From NCBI GenBank assembly GCA_015847255.1, contig JADLZK010005499.1:1-64000 (forward strand): 64,000 nt of DNA, given 5' to 3'. The position numbers were made by a program, and so were the translations under genes. Shown here piece after piece: positions 11,359 to 20,563 of this stretch. The number at the start of each line of letters is the position of its first letter. The stretch's first letter is position 1. The notes under the pieces were generated by a model, which saw only the letters and a program-made list of their open reading frames with translations, was not told the DNA's origin and did not search any database. This DNA is from Hyparrhenia diplandra (Eukaryota; Streptophyta; Magnoliopsida; Poales; Poaceae).

Positions 11359-11719
11359 GTAACAAACAAGCCTACGAGGAAGCAGCGGCGACGAGTACTA
11401 CGAGGCAACGTACACCAGTTGGATCATCGTGGATCCATCCATTCATGGCCCAAGCGAGACCATCGTCGCCGTCGTCCGAAAAGCAGCGGTAGCGGCAGCG
11501 AGGTGTTCCGGCCCCTCGCGGTGGAGCAGCAGCGAGGCTCCACGACGGAGATTCGTGACCCAGTCGCGGAAGGCGCAGCGTGTGGCTGGGCACCCGACAC
11601 TCCCGGTGAAGCGAGGGCGACGCCGCCGCCGCCACCACCAACTACCCCCAGCAGCAGTAGGCCACCTCGGAGTCGGAGCTGCTGCACCGTTATGGAGTCG
11701 TAGCTGGGGGTAGCTGCTG

Positions 11720-12544
11720 CACCATTATGGAGGCGGTACAGCCGCGATGCCATAGACAGCACGCGCGGGACTCCCGGCCCGCCGAGGAACTTGTGTGGGC
11801 TCAGGAACATGACGTCGTAGCCGTCGTCTTCCAGCGTCGCCGGACGGCCGCATGTCGATGCGCACGTAGGGCGCGCTGCACGCGAAGTCGAAGCAGGCGT
11901 AGGCGCCGTAACGGTGCAGGAGCGCCGCCACGGCGCGCTTGTCGGTGTGCAGCCCCGTGACGTTGCTACACGCCGAGAAGGCGCCCAGCATGGGCTGCCC
12001 CGAGGGCGCGCACCGCCATCTCCGCCTCCAGCGCGGCCAGGTCAGGAGGCCGTCCTCGCGGCGCAGCCCGATCTCCACCACCTCCGCAAGGCTCTCCCGC
12101 CAGGTGAGCAGGTTCGAGTGGTGCTTGTAGGGCCTCACGAAGACCACCCACCGGTCAGACGGCGGCAGCGCGGCCAGCACCACGGCGCGCAGCGTGGGTG
12201 TAACGGTCATGCCTGTCGCTTCCTACAGGCGCTTGATAGCCGCGGTGCAGCCCGTGCCGCAGAACAGTAGCATGTCATTCGGCCCGGCGCCTAGGCTGCG
12301 CTTCACGTACCGCGCCGCGTCCCGGCTAGCTTGCTCGTGTGTAGGCCCACGTAACTGTCCATCGTGTGGGTGTTTCCTGCGCTCTAGTCAATGAGATCGC
12401 CGGGTCGTATTTCGGTATTTGTTTGTTGAAGAAAATACTAAGAGCAATTCACGGCACGTGTGCTACTCACCGTAGAAAGGCAGAACGTTCCGAGTGACGA
12501 ACTCCTCGACGAACCGCAGGCAGCGGCCAGACGCTTTGCAGGTA
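11720..12544 (-). pseudogene. Class V aminotransferase / cysteine desulfurase-like gene fragment
   Basis: On the minus strand the reading order is: exon 12471-12544 encoding ASGRCLRFVEEFV and NVLPFYG; a GT-AG intron (12377-12470, starting gtgagt and ending gcag) that splits a glycine codon in phase; then an exon from 12376 downwards encoding NTHT, DSYVG, DMLLFCGTGCTAAIKRL, YKHHSNLLTW, MLGAFSACSNVTG and SPHKFLGGPG. The last contains the lysine that binds pyridoxal phosphate in this fold (11777-11803). These motifs are typical of plant class V aminotransferase-like proteins related to molybdenum-cofactor sulfurase and cysteine desulfurase. An in-frame stop follows AAIKRL and several frame changes occur. 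Only the N-terminal and middle parts remain; coding ends near 11720. The exact function is not resolvable from the fragment. Confidence 0.85.
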
Positions 12545-12939
12545 CTGTGTTTCGAGGAACACATTGGCTACGTCAGTGGGCAAACTTGTAGCGGCGTGAA
12601 GATCTTCAAGATCAATTGATCTCCGTAGCACGTCACCTAGAAACGTCGGCTTTATCTTTCTGCGGTTCAAGTGAAGTTTGATTTAGCTTTCGTAGAGTAC
12701 GTTGGTTATGTTTAGTCGGAGACTTTTATTTGCTTGTTTTGTTGGCTATGAGTGTGTGTGGCTGGAATTTGTATCCAGCAAAACTTTTAAGTTGGGTTTG
12801 AACCTTGTAATAATTGGTACGATTCTATCCACATTATCTAAAAAAGCGGCCAGACGCCGTGTGGTCCACGTACGTGATGCGGCAAGTGCCGAACGGGGAT
12901 CCGAACTCTGTCGCCAATGATCTGTGACCTCAGCCACTC
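12545..12939. other. Spacer between two gene fragments
   Basis: Begins with upstream intron sequence of the aminotransferase fragment (acceptor-like cag at 12545-12547). The remainder is unrecognised, with a weak minus-strand open frame (about 12746-12985) that I cannot assign. Confidence 0.4.
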
Positions 12940-13678
12940 CAGTTACTCGGTTGGTGCGTCGTCGTTGGAGCTTAATATTTACCATTCCAGTTTTTCACCT
13001 CCATGGTGTTCATGTATATCCCTTGGATGAAGGATGGGCTGGAAAAAAAGTTGTCAACATGATGAGCATTGGTGAGCTATTTCGGTGGATTTTGTCAACA
13101 CCCGTCCAATTTGTTATTGGACACAAATTTTATGCTGGTGCTTACAAGGCAATGTCCGGTGGCTCATCAAACATGGATGTCCTTAGACCAGTTTCAATGG
13201 AGAGTTTCACCGGTTTCAAGATGTGAAACTTTGCTATGAAATAGGTGTCTCCCTCAATACACGGTTTCATACGCTCAAGGATCCCACAACTCTCTCTCTC
13301 ATTCATGGTTTAATTGCATAGTTTTATGGTGAAACTCTATTTTTTGTCTCAATGAGGTTTCACCCGTTTCCAACGCATGTGATAATAAAGTGACCAAAGG
13401 CTTCACCATGTTGAAACCTTTTCCTTCTCTCTTAGGCGTTTCATGCAAAAAAGTGAAGTTTTGCCGATGTGGTGTTGCATTTAATGTGCATGAAACACCC
13501 ATGAAACCTTCATTGAGACCGACCTTATTGCTCTAGGGACAAACACCGCTTACTGCTACTCAGTTTATTCAGTTCTTGAGCAGCTACCTCTGAAAAATTA
13601 CATGTCAACTGATTTAAAACATCATGTGCAAGTCCTGGGTAGCTTGGTCTTATGCATGCAACAATAAAATCTCATAAG
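12940..13678 (+). pseudogene. Heavy-metal (copper) P1B-type ATPase exon, HMA5-like, split by a MITE
   Basis: The plus strand encodes WSLIFTIPVF, then KKVVNMMSIGELFRWILSTP, VQFVIG, KFYAGAYKAMSGGSSNMDVL, and after the MITE IALGTNTAYCYSVYSVL. These are the membrane-helix segments that precede the actuator domain in plant HMA5-type copper ATPases. The exon seems to end at a GTAAGT donor at 13679. Two compensating frameshifts lie around 12990-13050, and the last ~30 codons before the donor are degraded with a stop. The E1-E2 catalytic DKTG region, metal-binding domains and other exons are absent. The MITE at 13186-13524 interrupts the codons between NMDVL and IALGTN. It is a gene fragment, not a working transporter. 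Confidence 0.87.
13186..13524. mobile_element. Tourist-like MITE (PIF/Harbinger, mPing-like ends), TSD TTA
   Basis: 339 bases flanked by TTA on both sides (13183-13185 and 13525-13527). The ends are inverted repeats: gaccagtttcaatggagagt on the left, and on the right a run whose complement reads ggtcggtctcaatgaaggtt. These ends and the 3-bp TTA duplication are typical of Tourist/PIF elements, and the word pattern resembles rice mPing. It encodes no protein. It sits inside the ATPase exon; with one TTA copy and the MITE set aside, the host frame is continuous across the site. Confidence 0.9.
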
Positions 13679-13899
13679 GTAAGTCAGGGTTGTTTTTGGA
13701 GTTTTGTTTATTTGGCCAAAGAAGTTTCTTTTAATGCATTGTTGAATGTTATTTAATGTCTCTTTTTTCATTCCCAAGCTTTACTATATTATATACAAAT
13801 TGATCGCTAATTCTCATAAAAAATACATCAAAAATGTATTGCATTCCTCTTGAAAGCATACGCGGAATCGTCCTAGTTTAAATGCCACGACTCCCAATG

Positions 13900-14330
13900 A
13901 AATCAACTTCGATTTATTTGTTACATAGTGTAACCAAAACCCCATATTACACCCATTCTTAGGCGTCGCTTTACAGTAAAATCACTATGAGTAAAAAAGT
14001 GGTATTAACGACGAATATCTGGTCGTTAAAAGGTCAATATGTGGTCGCTAAAAGTTTTTAACAACCACATTTGTGTGGTAGATCCATGGTAGTTAAAGGT
14101 TCCTTCGTTAATCTAATTAACAACCACATACAATTTCCGTCATTAAGTTTTTAACGACGGGATAAAAGTGTCATTGATACTATAGCATTAACGACCACAT
14201 TTATAGTAATAGCAACCACATTTGTCATCATTAATATTATGGAGCCATCTAGCATGATGCATTAACAACCACATTTGTGGTCGCTATTTGTTTTTACAAG
14301 GTACTAACACTAACAACCATATTGGAATGA
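13900..14330. repeat. Repeated taacgaccacat / gtggtcgttaa words, CACTA-like subterminal region
   Basis: Short motifs of the form taacgaccacattt and their complement gtggtcgctaa recur about ten times in both orientations in 430 bases. Such arrays are typical of subterminal regions of CACTA (En/Spm) elements, but I see no CACTA terminus, so the class is tentative. Confidence 0.45.
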
Positions 14331-14960
14331 TACTTCTATAACATCAGCAACTAATATGCAACATACACAACATCATGCTATGTCACACAAAAAAAACATC
14401 AAGCTTTCACAAAATAGACAATTTATAAATGAAATTAGTTTGTACATTCCACAAATCCAACTTCACAATGGTCCTGGATGGTTCATGTGACCAAGGAGAA
14501 AAAAACAATCTAAAACATGAAACTAATAGTGTCTAACCTAAGAGTCATCCTATGAATAACAAGGTAGCAGTAATCTATTTACACCCATCTAGAATCAACC
14601 TGTCAAATGAAACTAATAGTAGCAGTAACCTATGCTTGAAGCGATCCTCCCATCCAAATGCCTTCTCATGAACAATAGGGAGGTCAGATAAGTATGTTGC
14701 TATTCATCTTGCTCCCTGCATTATGAAATTTTATATCAGCCACAATCAAATAAAATAGAATATAGAAATCAGGTATATATATCACCAACAGTCAACCAAG
14801 GTATGCCAATTTCAATGACAGGTACACCCAACCATCCACAAAGGCATGCACAATCCCAGCAGGGTTCTCGAGTCCAGCTGCTTCATAGTTCCACCCAACA
14901 GCGGCAACCGCGATGCGCCTTGGTGGCCCCGGGAGGCGGGGGCACATGTGGCAGCAACAA
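14331..14960. other. No gene seen
   Basis: AT-rich, unrecognised. Its right part passes into the LINE-derived region without a visible boundary. Confidence 0.4.
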
Positions 14961-15624
14961 ATCCGCGTATGAATGATTCCCATGCAGGTTCTATTGACCG
15001 GGTTCCTGGTGAATTGCCCGGCTGTAGAACAAGGTCCGCGATGCTACACGGATGCCTCCAAGCTTCCACCTCATGCACAACAAGCCAACAACATTGCAGG
15101 AATAGGAGTTTTTCTTTTGTCGACACACATTCACAACAGCCGCTTAGGTTCTTCATCATCCAAAGGGAGTGCAGGGATCGCCCTCCATCTTCATGGCGGA
15201 GACACTAGCAGTTGAGCTGGCCACTATCATCACTGCTAGGATGGGACTACCTCAAGTCAACTTCTTCTCGATAATTTGCAGCTTGTAAGCTTCATAAACT
15301 CCGAGGATCGATCCAACCCACCGGAATGGAGAGCAAAACCTCATACACAAATGATATCCCTCCATGCTACAAGCTACAGATTCTTCTTTGCAGGATACGA
15401 AGAACAAACAACTTAATGGCGGACTCCTTAGCAAAACAAGCTTTTAGGTGCAATGGTAGTACAAGATACAGTTTTCTCATGTCTTTTGTGCTAATCCGGC
15501 ACATGCCCATGCGCGTCCACTATTGAGACGCTTCGTGATGTAACCATTGACTCTGTATATATTGGTTCTAGCCGCTTCTTGCTGCTAATCAATGGTCTTA
15601 CGTTTTCTTGTCAAAAAAAAAAAA
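14961..15624 (+). mobile_element. 5'-truncated L1-type LINE, RNase H domain and poly(A) end
   Basis: The plus strand encodes CYTDAS near 15040, then IAGIGVFL, then pieces reading FINS.DRSNPPEWRAKP near 15290-15340 (one unread residue) and RTNNLMADSLAKQAF near 15400-15450. This is the C-terminal RNase H-like domain (RVT_3 type) found in grass LINE ORF2 proteins: the first acidic residue lies in YTDAS and the last in MADSLA. The frame shifts at least twice. About 170 bases of 3' untranslated sequence lead to an A12 tract at 15613-15624, marking the element's 3' end. The reverse transcriptase and endonuclease are missing, as expected for a 5'-truncated copy. Confidence 0.82.
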
Positions 15625-16537
15625 GAAAATCAAATAGAAAGGTCAGGCATAAATATCTCCCCACGGTATTTTGCATAAAAAATGAGTGTAAATTCAGAAG
15701 TATATTATGTTTTGGACCAATTAAGCTGACACTAAGGCAAATGAATGTGGACTTGCCTGCGCAAGGTCAGCTAACTAGACCAAAAATCTATCTGTCGAGG
15801 GCAGTAGAATTAGGTGGTTTAGCAGAATATCACCTTACGACTTTGTACAGTGATGATGTTAATAAACTGCTAGAGGTGGAAAGAACTGAAAAGAGTAGAA
15901 AGGGAAAAAAAAAGGAAACATATTTACGCGAGCCCTCCTTATTTGCACTCCAGCAACACATTAGCATGCTGACTAACAAAAATCACACAGGACATGTTCA
16001 AGTAAATCAGTACAAGCTAATTGTGCAGTAGCTTCAATAGCAATACACTAACCCTGAAATATAAGATAAAAATATATCTTATGATACAGTCATCCTAGTA
16101 CATATTTAGGTACTAAATGAGTAAACTAATTGCAACTGCTAATACAGGAACATATGAATGACCTAACTATGTCTCGGTAAAAGATGCAACTGGTGACCTA
16201 CAATAATTTGGGATAATTATACAATGTAGCGATGAAGGAAACAAGTTGCAAGGGACAGAGACTAAATTTGTTTGTAATTTTATTTTTATTTTCTTTTGAA
16301 TATCCTCATATTTGCCTTTCATAGCAATAATTTGAGTAATTTGCCTTTTGTTGATATGTTTTTTCTGCATCGTTGATCTTTCTCCATATTTTGTGGGAAT
16401 CAAGTGATTTTCTTATTTTTTATCACTCGTTGTCGTTTGCTTGAGAAAAATCAGTGATTTCTTCTCATATATCTGACACTCGGGTGAAAGGAAGCCATAA
16501 ATCACCCGAGTGTGTAGTAAAGAGATCCAAAATTAAT
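15625..16537. other. AT-rich intergenic DNA, no supported gene
   Basis: A 150-codon open frame crosses the LINE poly(A) and runs to 16031. It has no domain, starts inside LINE sequence and is lysine-rich because of A-tracts, so I treat it as chance. Nothing else is recognised. Confidence 0.5.
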
Positions 16538-16665
16538 GACCCATCCTACCATATCATCCCATCTGAATCTTAGTACATCACGTCTTGCAAAAACTATGCG
16601 TTTCCACCCGGCCGGTTCAGCATCATTTCCACGCACAACAGAATTAACGCAAAGAAACGTGACAC
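16538..16665 (+). repeat. Duplicated promoter-like segment, copy 1
   Basis: About 130 bases closely similar to 20276-20420 in the same orientation. Shared words include ctgaatcttagtaca, cacgtcttgcaaaa, tccacgcacaacagaatta and aagaaacgtgaca. It lies about 100 bases before the start codon of the candidate gene at 16763. Confidence 0.85.
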
Positions 16666-16762
16666 TTGCACCCCGAAAACCCCACACGAAGCAGCCGAAC
16701 CTCGCATATTAACCCTAGCTAGTCGTGCCTGCGCCGTCCTCATCCAGATCCGCCTCCGTGCC

Positions 16763-18498
16763 ATGGCGATGCGCTCTGTGATCGGCAAGTTGAAGGCCCT
16801 CCGCTGCGGATGCCGCGATTCCCCACCCTCCCCCCAAGGTTTGTTCCCCGTCCCCCAGCTCTCAGTTGCATTCAACACTCGCGACATGAATATATTACTC
16901 CATGCGTATGTGATGCTCGGAACAACTGATTAATCTCCAATTGCGTTATCCTGCATGGCGATGAGTAGCTCTGATTGTAATTCTGATGCTTAACTGAGTT
17001 GGGCTGATCTTGTAGCAATTGTCACTGATTTCGCTCCAGGCCTTGTTTGTATGTATGGGGATTAAGGTCAATTTCTGCGGGCGGCCTTGTTTGGATATAT
17101 GGCGATTAGTCTCAGTTCCTACAGGCTAGGATTTGTTAGCCCCTACAATTTTGTCAAAATATGTCTATCCAACGATTATTTCCACATAACACACAAACCC
17201 ACCACAAGAGCTTATTTGAAACTTTTGTATACTCTGCTCCTTTTTTGGGAAAAGTTGTCACTTTGACGGGTCTCAAAGGTCTGAATCTCTCGCTGCTTTT
17301 AATACTTGTTTTCTTGCTTCCAGTTATTAATATTTAAAATTGGAACTTTGGTTTTGAGAGGGGCCACAATTTCCTGTGACTTATTCGGTCAAAAATCAAA
17401 TTCAAATATGACTTACTTTGCTAAAAGCTCTTTCTCGATCTTCTGTTCCTGATATTACACGGCATTTTCTAGAGACAAGTTATATTCTATAAAACCATCA
17501 GGCCTGCACTCCTTTTCTTCCCACCTACTGTTTCAGTGAAGTGATTTCTTCGAAGCGTGTTGGGCAACGAAGCTAACACTCCCTGCCCCTGTGCGGCGCA
17601 TGCTGACACGCGAGTGCTCGTGGTCGCACCTGGACCCGGGCCTGGGGCCGCCTGGCCAAGTGAAAGGAGATGTGCGGCGGGTGGTAGGCGACCGCCAGCG
17701 TCGTACTCCTAGTCTTTGTATGCACGGTGAGACCTACTCCCAGTTTGAGACTGAGCTGGTGAAGGAGTTGGGTATGGCTGGATGAAAGAAGAGGCGAAAA
17801 AATACGGCAGAAATTATGCCTATTTGTTATTAGATATAGATATAGATATAAGATGTAATTACGGGACACCTTAAATTTATTGTGCACTCTGGTTATTTTG
17901 TATCGGTATACCAAATTGTTTGAGAATTACCTAATTGACACATTGTGTTTTGTTTATACCGTATTGCATTTAGATTTTTCGGCTAGGGTAACTATCCGTG
18001 ATTCAAATCCTGGGTCCGCCACTGCATACAGGGGACTGAAACGGCATAAGAGAGTTTATTGAGAGTTTGAGACACCACATATAAGCATCAATGTATGATT
18101 GATTTATTGTTGTGATATAAGAGGGATCTGATATTTCCTTTTACCATCGAGCTGTAGGATATCCTGGGGTACCAAAGACTTGATGTTACCAAATATGATT
18201 CTGTCGAAGAGCTGGGTGAAGCCCTTCGGGCATTGCGGGAAAAGGAATTCAAGTACGAGCTTTACTGGTCATTTGCGGCATCTGATGTTCTGAATTGTCA
18301 TTCATTTAAACTTGAAGCAGTCCTAATCCATGCATTCTTTTTTTTTTCCCTTTATCCTTTTTTTGAAGGGCTCTCCAGGAGGCCTATGAGAAGTATTGGA
18401 AGGCCTCTGATAGGGTCACATATGTGACTGCTGGTGCTGCTGTTGGTGGTCCTATATGGTTCGTTTCATGGTTTTTTGGTCCTCTTCTTAAGGATTAA
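16763..18498 (+). CDS. Small candidate host gene, C-terminal membrane segment, unrecognised
   Basis: A start codon in good context (gccatggcg) opens an exon encoding MAMRSVIGKLKALRCG and ending at a CAAG/GTTTGT donor near 16841. About 1.3 kb downstream, plus-strand codons at 18155-18310 read YQRLDVTKYDSVEELGEALR and KEFKYELYWSFAASDVLN. After an acceptor at 18369 the frame reads ALQEAYEKYWKASDRVTYVT, a glycine/alanine-rich hydrophobic stretch, and FVSWFFGPLLKD with a TAA stop at 18496-18498. The N-terminus looks like a mitochondrial presequence (basic, no acidic residues) and the C-terminus like one membrane helix; both are inference. I do not recognise the family. The splice phase between the first and second blocks does not fit as read, and the intron 2 donor is unclear, so an indel, a missed exon or decay is possible. 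The long first intron may hold a MITE near 17085. Confidence 0.5.
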
Positions 18499-19822
18499 TA
18501 GGCATCGTGGGGAGCAGCAGTGACACTCATATCCAGTTTGACTATCAAAGTGTTTGGTGGCCAGTTTAAATTATGACTTGTGTTATGTATCTCTATGTGT
18601 GTTTCGTTTTGCAAGACTGCAGTGCTGACTGCCAGTTTTGTTCTGTGCGATTATGTATGACAGAAATAATAATGAACCATCTATGTTTTGGCCAGTGATG
18701 GATGAACTCGTAAGAATGATTGGGGCTGTGACTGTGAGCTGCGATAGGCATTTGTATGCCTTTATGAACTTTATGTATCCATATCGACGTGAAGTATGGT
18801 TGTGGTGAATGGTCATATGTATGCCCAGAATTATGGTTGTGATAAATGGTCATATTTCCATATGATTTACTACATGTTTATTTATATGGTTGAAAATGTG
18901 ATTATTGCTACAATTCCCTGGTTTGTTGAAGATCGCACTACAAAGACAACAAAGAAAAAAGGGTCACCTACAAAGCCCGCGCTAAACATGACATTGAATT
19001 GAAGAACGTAAAAACTACTCGTTGCTGACAACGAGATCTAATATCCACTAAAAAGAAAATCGGCTGATTTTGGACAGCATTCAATTCGTATGCGTAATCC
19101 GGTTTTTGGCGATTTGGTAGCAAGTCATGAGTAATGGAAATTCTTTCCATGTCACAAAAAAAAGGCTGCAGTAATCCTCTAAGGAGCACAAGCTTATAAT
19201 CCTTCACCACTAAAACAAAGTGTTCAAGAAGGTCTAGATCGCCTCATCGAAAGGCACCAATTGCTTCTTTTGATAAGGACACCTATTGCCAATATCTAAA
19301 GAAGATCAACATATCTCATAGACGAAACTAACACTGGTCCTTCATCGACGCAAAATCAAACATCGTCGAGATTGGGAGAGATCAGAGAGACTTTGTTATC
19401 AAGTATCATCATCGCCACCACCTCGTCGATAACACCAAAACCACACCCTAGACCATCGAGGATCCACACACACCCAATCTAAAACTGTGAAGGGAAAAAA
19501 TGGTTGGGTTCCTCCTTCTCTGTCCATCCGTCAGATTGCCAGTCAAGAGAGAGGAGGGGGACCAAGCAGGTTTCCAGGTGGCGATTGAGAGTGGGTCTTA
19601 AAAAAACTCCCTCGTCCTTAAAAACACCCGGTATATGTGTTAAATGTCACACCCACCTCGTGTGTTGCCCAAGATGGATTCTAGGTGCCCGTTGGGTATT
19701 TTAGCAGCACCATAGCAAGAATACATTATGAACATAGGAGGACAACAATATTTTAGCACTGAAATTGGCATGTAAGAAACCGACACAATTGAACAAGGTA
19801 CATATAATGAGGACACTTCTAA
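18499..19822. other. 3' flank and intergenic DNA, no gene
   Basis: AT-rich. It holds a short imperfect direct repeat (gaatggtcatatgtatgcc / aaatggtcatatttcc) near 18807-18858, but no coding signal or transposon end that I can support. Confidence 0.5.
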
Positions 19823-20079
19823 GAGCAACTCCAACCATCCCTCCTAAAAATAGCTAAAAATAGATAGCTAACTTGTAAAATTTGAGAGACTAAATTTAAA
19901 ATTAACTCTAGTGAAATGAAATGGACTCCCATTTTCATTTAAAAGGTGGATAGAAGGCTCCTATATCCGGCTAGCTATAGGGGCTTGTGAGGGAATTTTA
20001 GGAGGGCATGAAAAATTTAGGAGCTCCACTAGTGTTATTCTCAACTAGAGAATAGGAGGCTCCACCTTTGGAGTTGCTC
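19823..20079. mobile_element. Tourist/PIF-type MITE, TSD TAA
   Basis: 257 bases with terminal inverted repeats gagcaactccaa at the left and tttggagttgctc at the right, flanked on both sides by TAA (19820-19822 and 20080-20082). The 3-bp TAA/TTA duplication fits PIF/Harbinger. It is non-coding. It lies beyond the 3' end of the minus-strand ARM gene. Confidence 0.85.
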
Positions 20080-20275
20080 TAAGTTAATGTAATTGATAAA
20101 GAAGAAGTAAAGAACCCTGGCATGTGTCACAAAATTGAGAACCAGGTAGCAAAAGTAGAAACACAATGACTCCAGCTACTAGTTACACAGAAATAGAAAA
20201 AAAAAAATGGACACCAAGTCCCCTCCCCCCGGCCCTTCTTTAAAAAGTGATTTGGTATGTTTAAATTTTTAAAAG

Positions 20276-20420
20276 TGATCCATCCTGCCATGTCATCTGA
20301 ATCTTAGTACACATCCCTTTCTCTGTTCCTTGCACGTCTTGCAAAACTGTGCGTCGATCTCCACCAGCTTCAGCTTCATGTCCACGCACAACAGAATTAA
20401 CGCAAAAGAAACGTGACAGC
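20276..20420 (+). repeat. Duplicated promoter-like segment, copy 2
   Basis: Direct repeat of 16538-16665 with an extra ~12-base insertion (ccctttctctgttc region) and scattered changes. Here it lies about 145 bases downstream of the ARM gene's stop and has no start codon near its right edge. Confidence 0.85.
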
Positions 20421-20563
20421 ACATGCCAAAAACAAAAACAAAAACAACGAATGAAATAGTAGTCGATTATGCGTTTGGTTGAAATTTATCAAAGAATCCT
20501 TGTACACACTCAACAAGTTTTCCTCAGCGTACGTCTTGCCCGTACGCAACAGCAACACAACAG

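Noticed and set aside
11372..11713. Several overlapping GC-rich frames on both strands
   Set aside because: Low stop density from GC content; no motif, and they lie between an LTR end and a pseudogene.
13900..14330. Complete CACTA element
   Set aside because: Only subterminal-like words are visible; no CACTA termini, 3-bp duplication or transposase could be found.
15579..16031. 150-codon plus-strand open frame
   Set aside because: Starts within LINE 3' sequence, crosses its poly(A) tract, and shows no domain or splice context.
17985..18030. tRNA-like B-box word (gattcaaatcc)
   Set aside because: No matching A-box, acceptor stem or cloverleaf around it; the word is common in transposon ends and SINE-like sequence.
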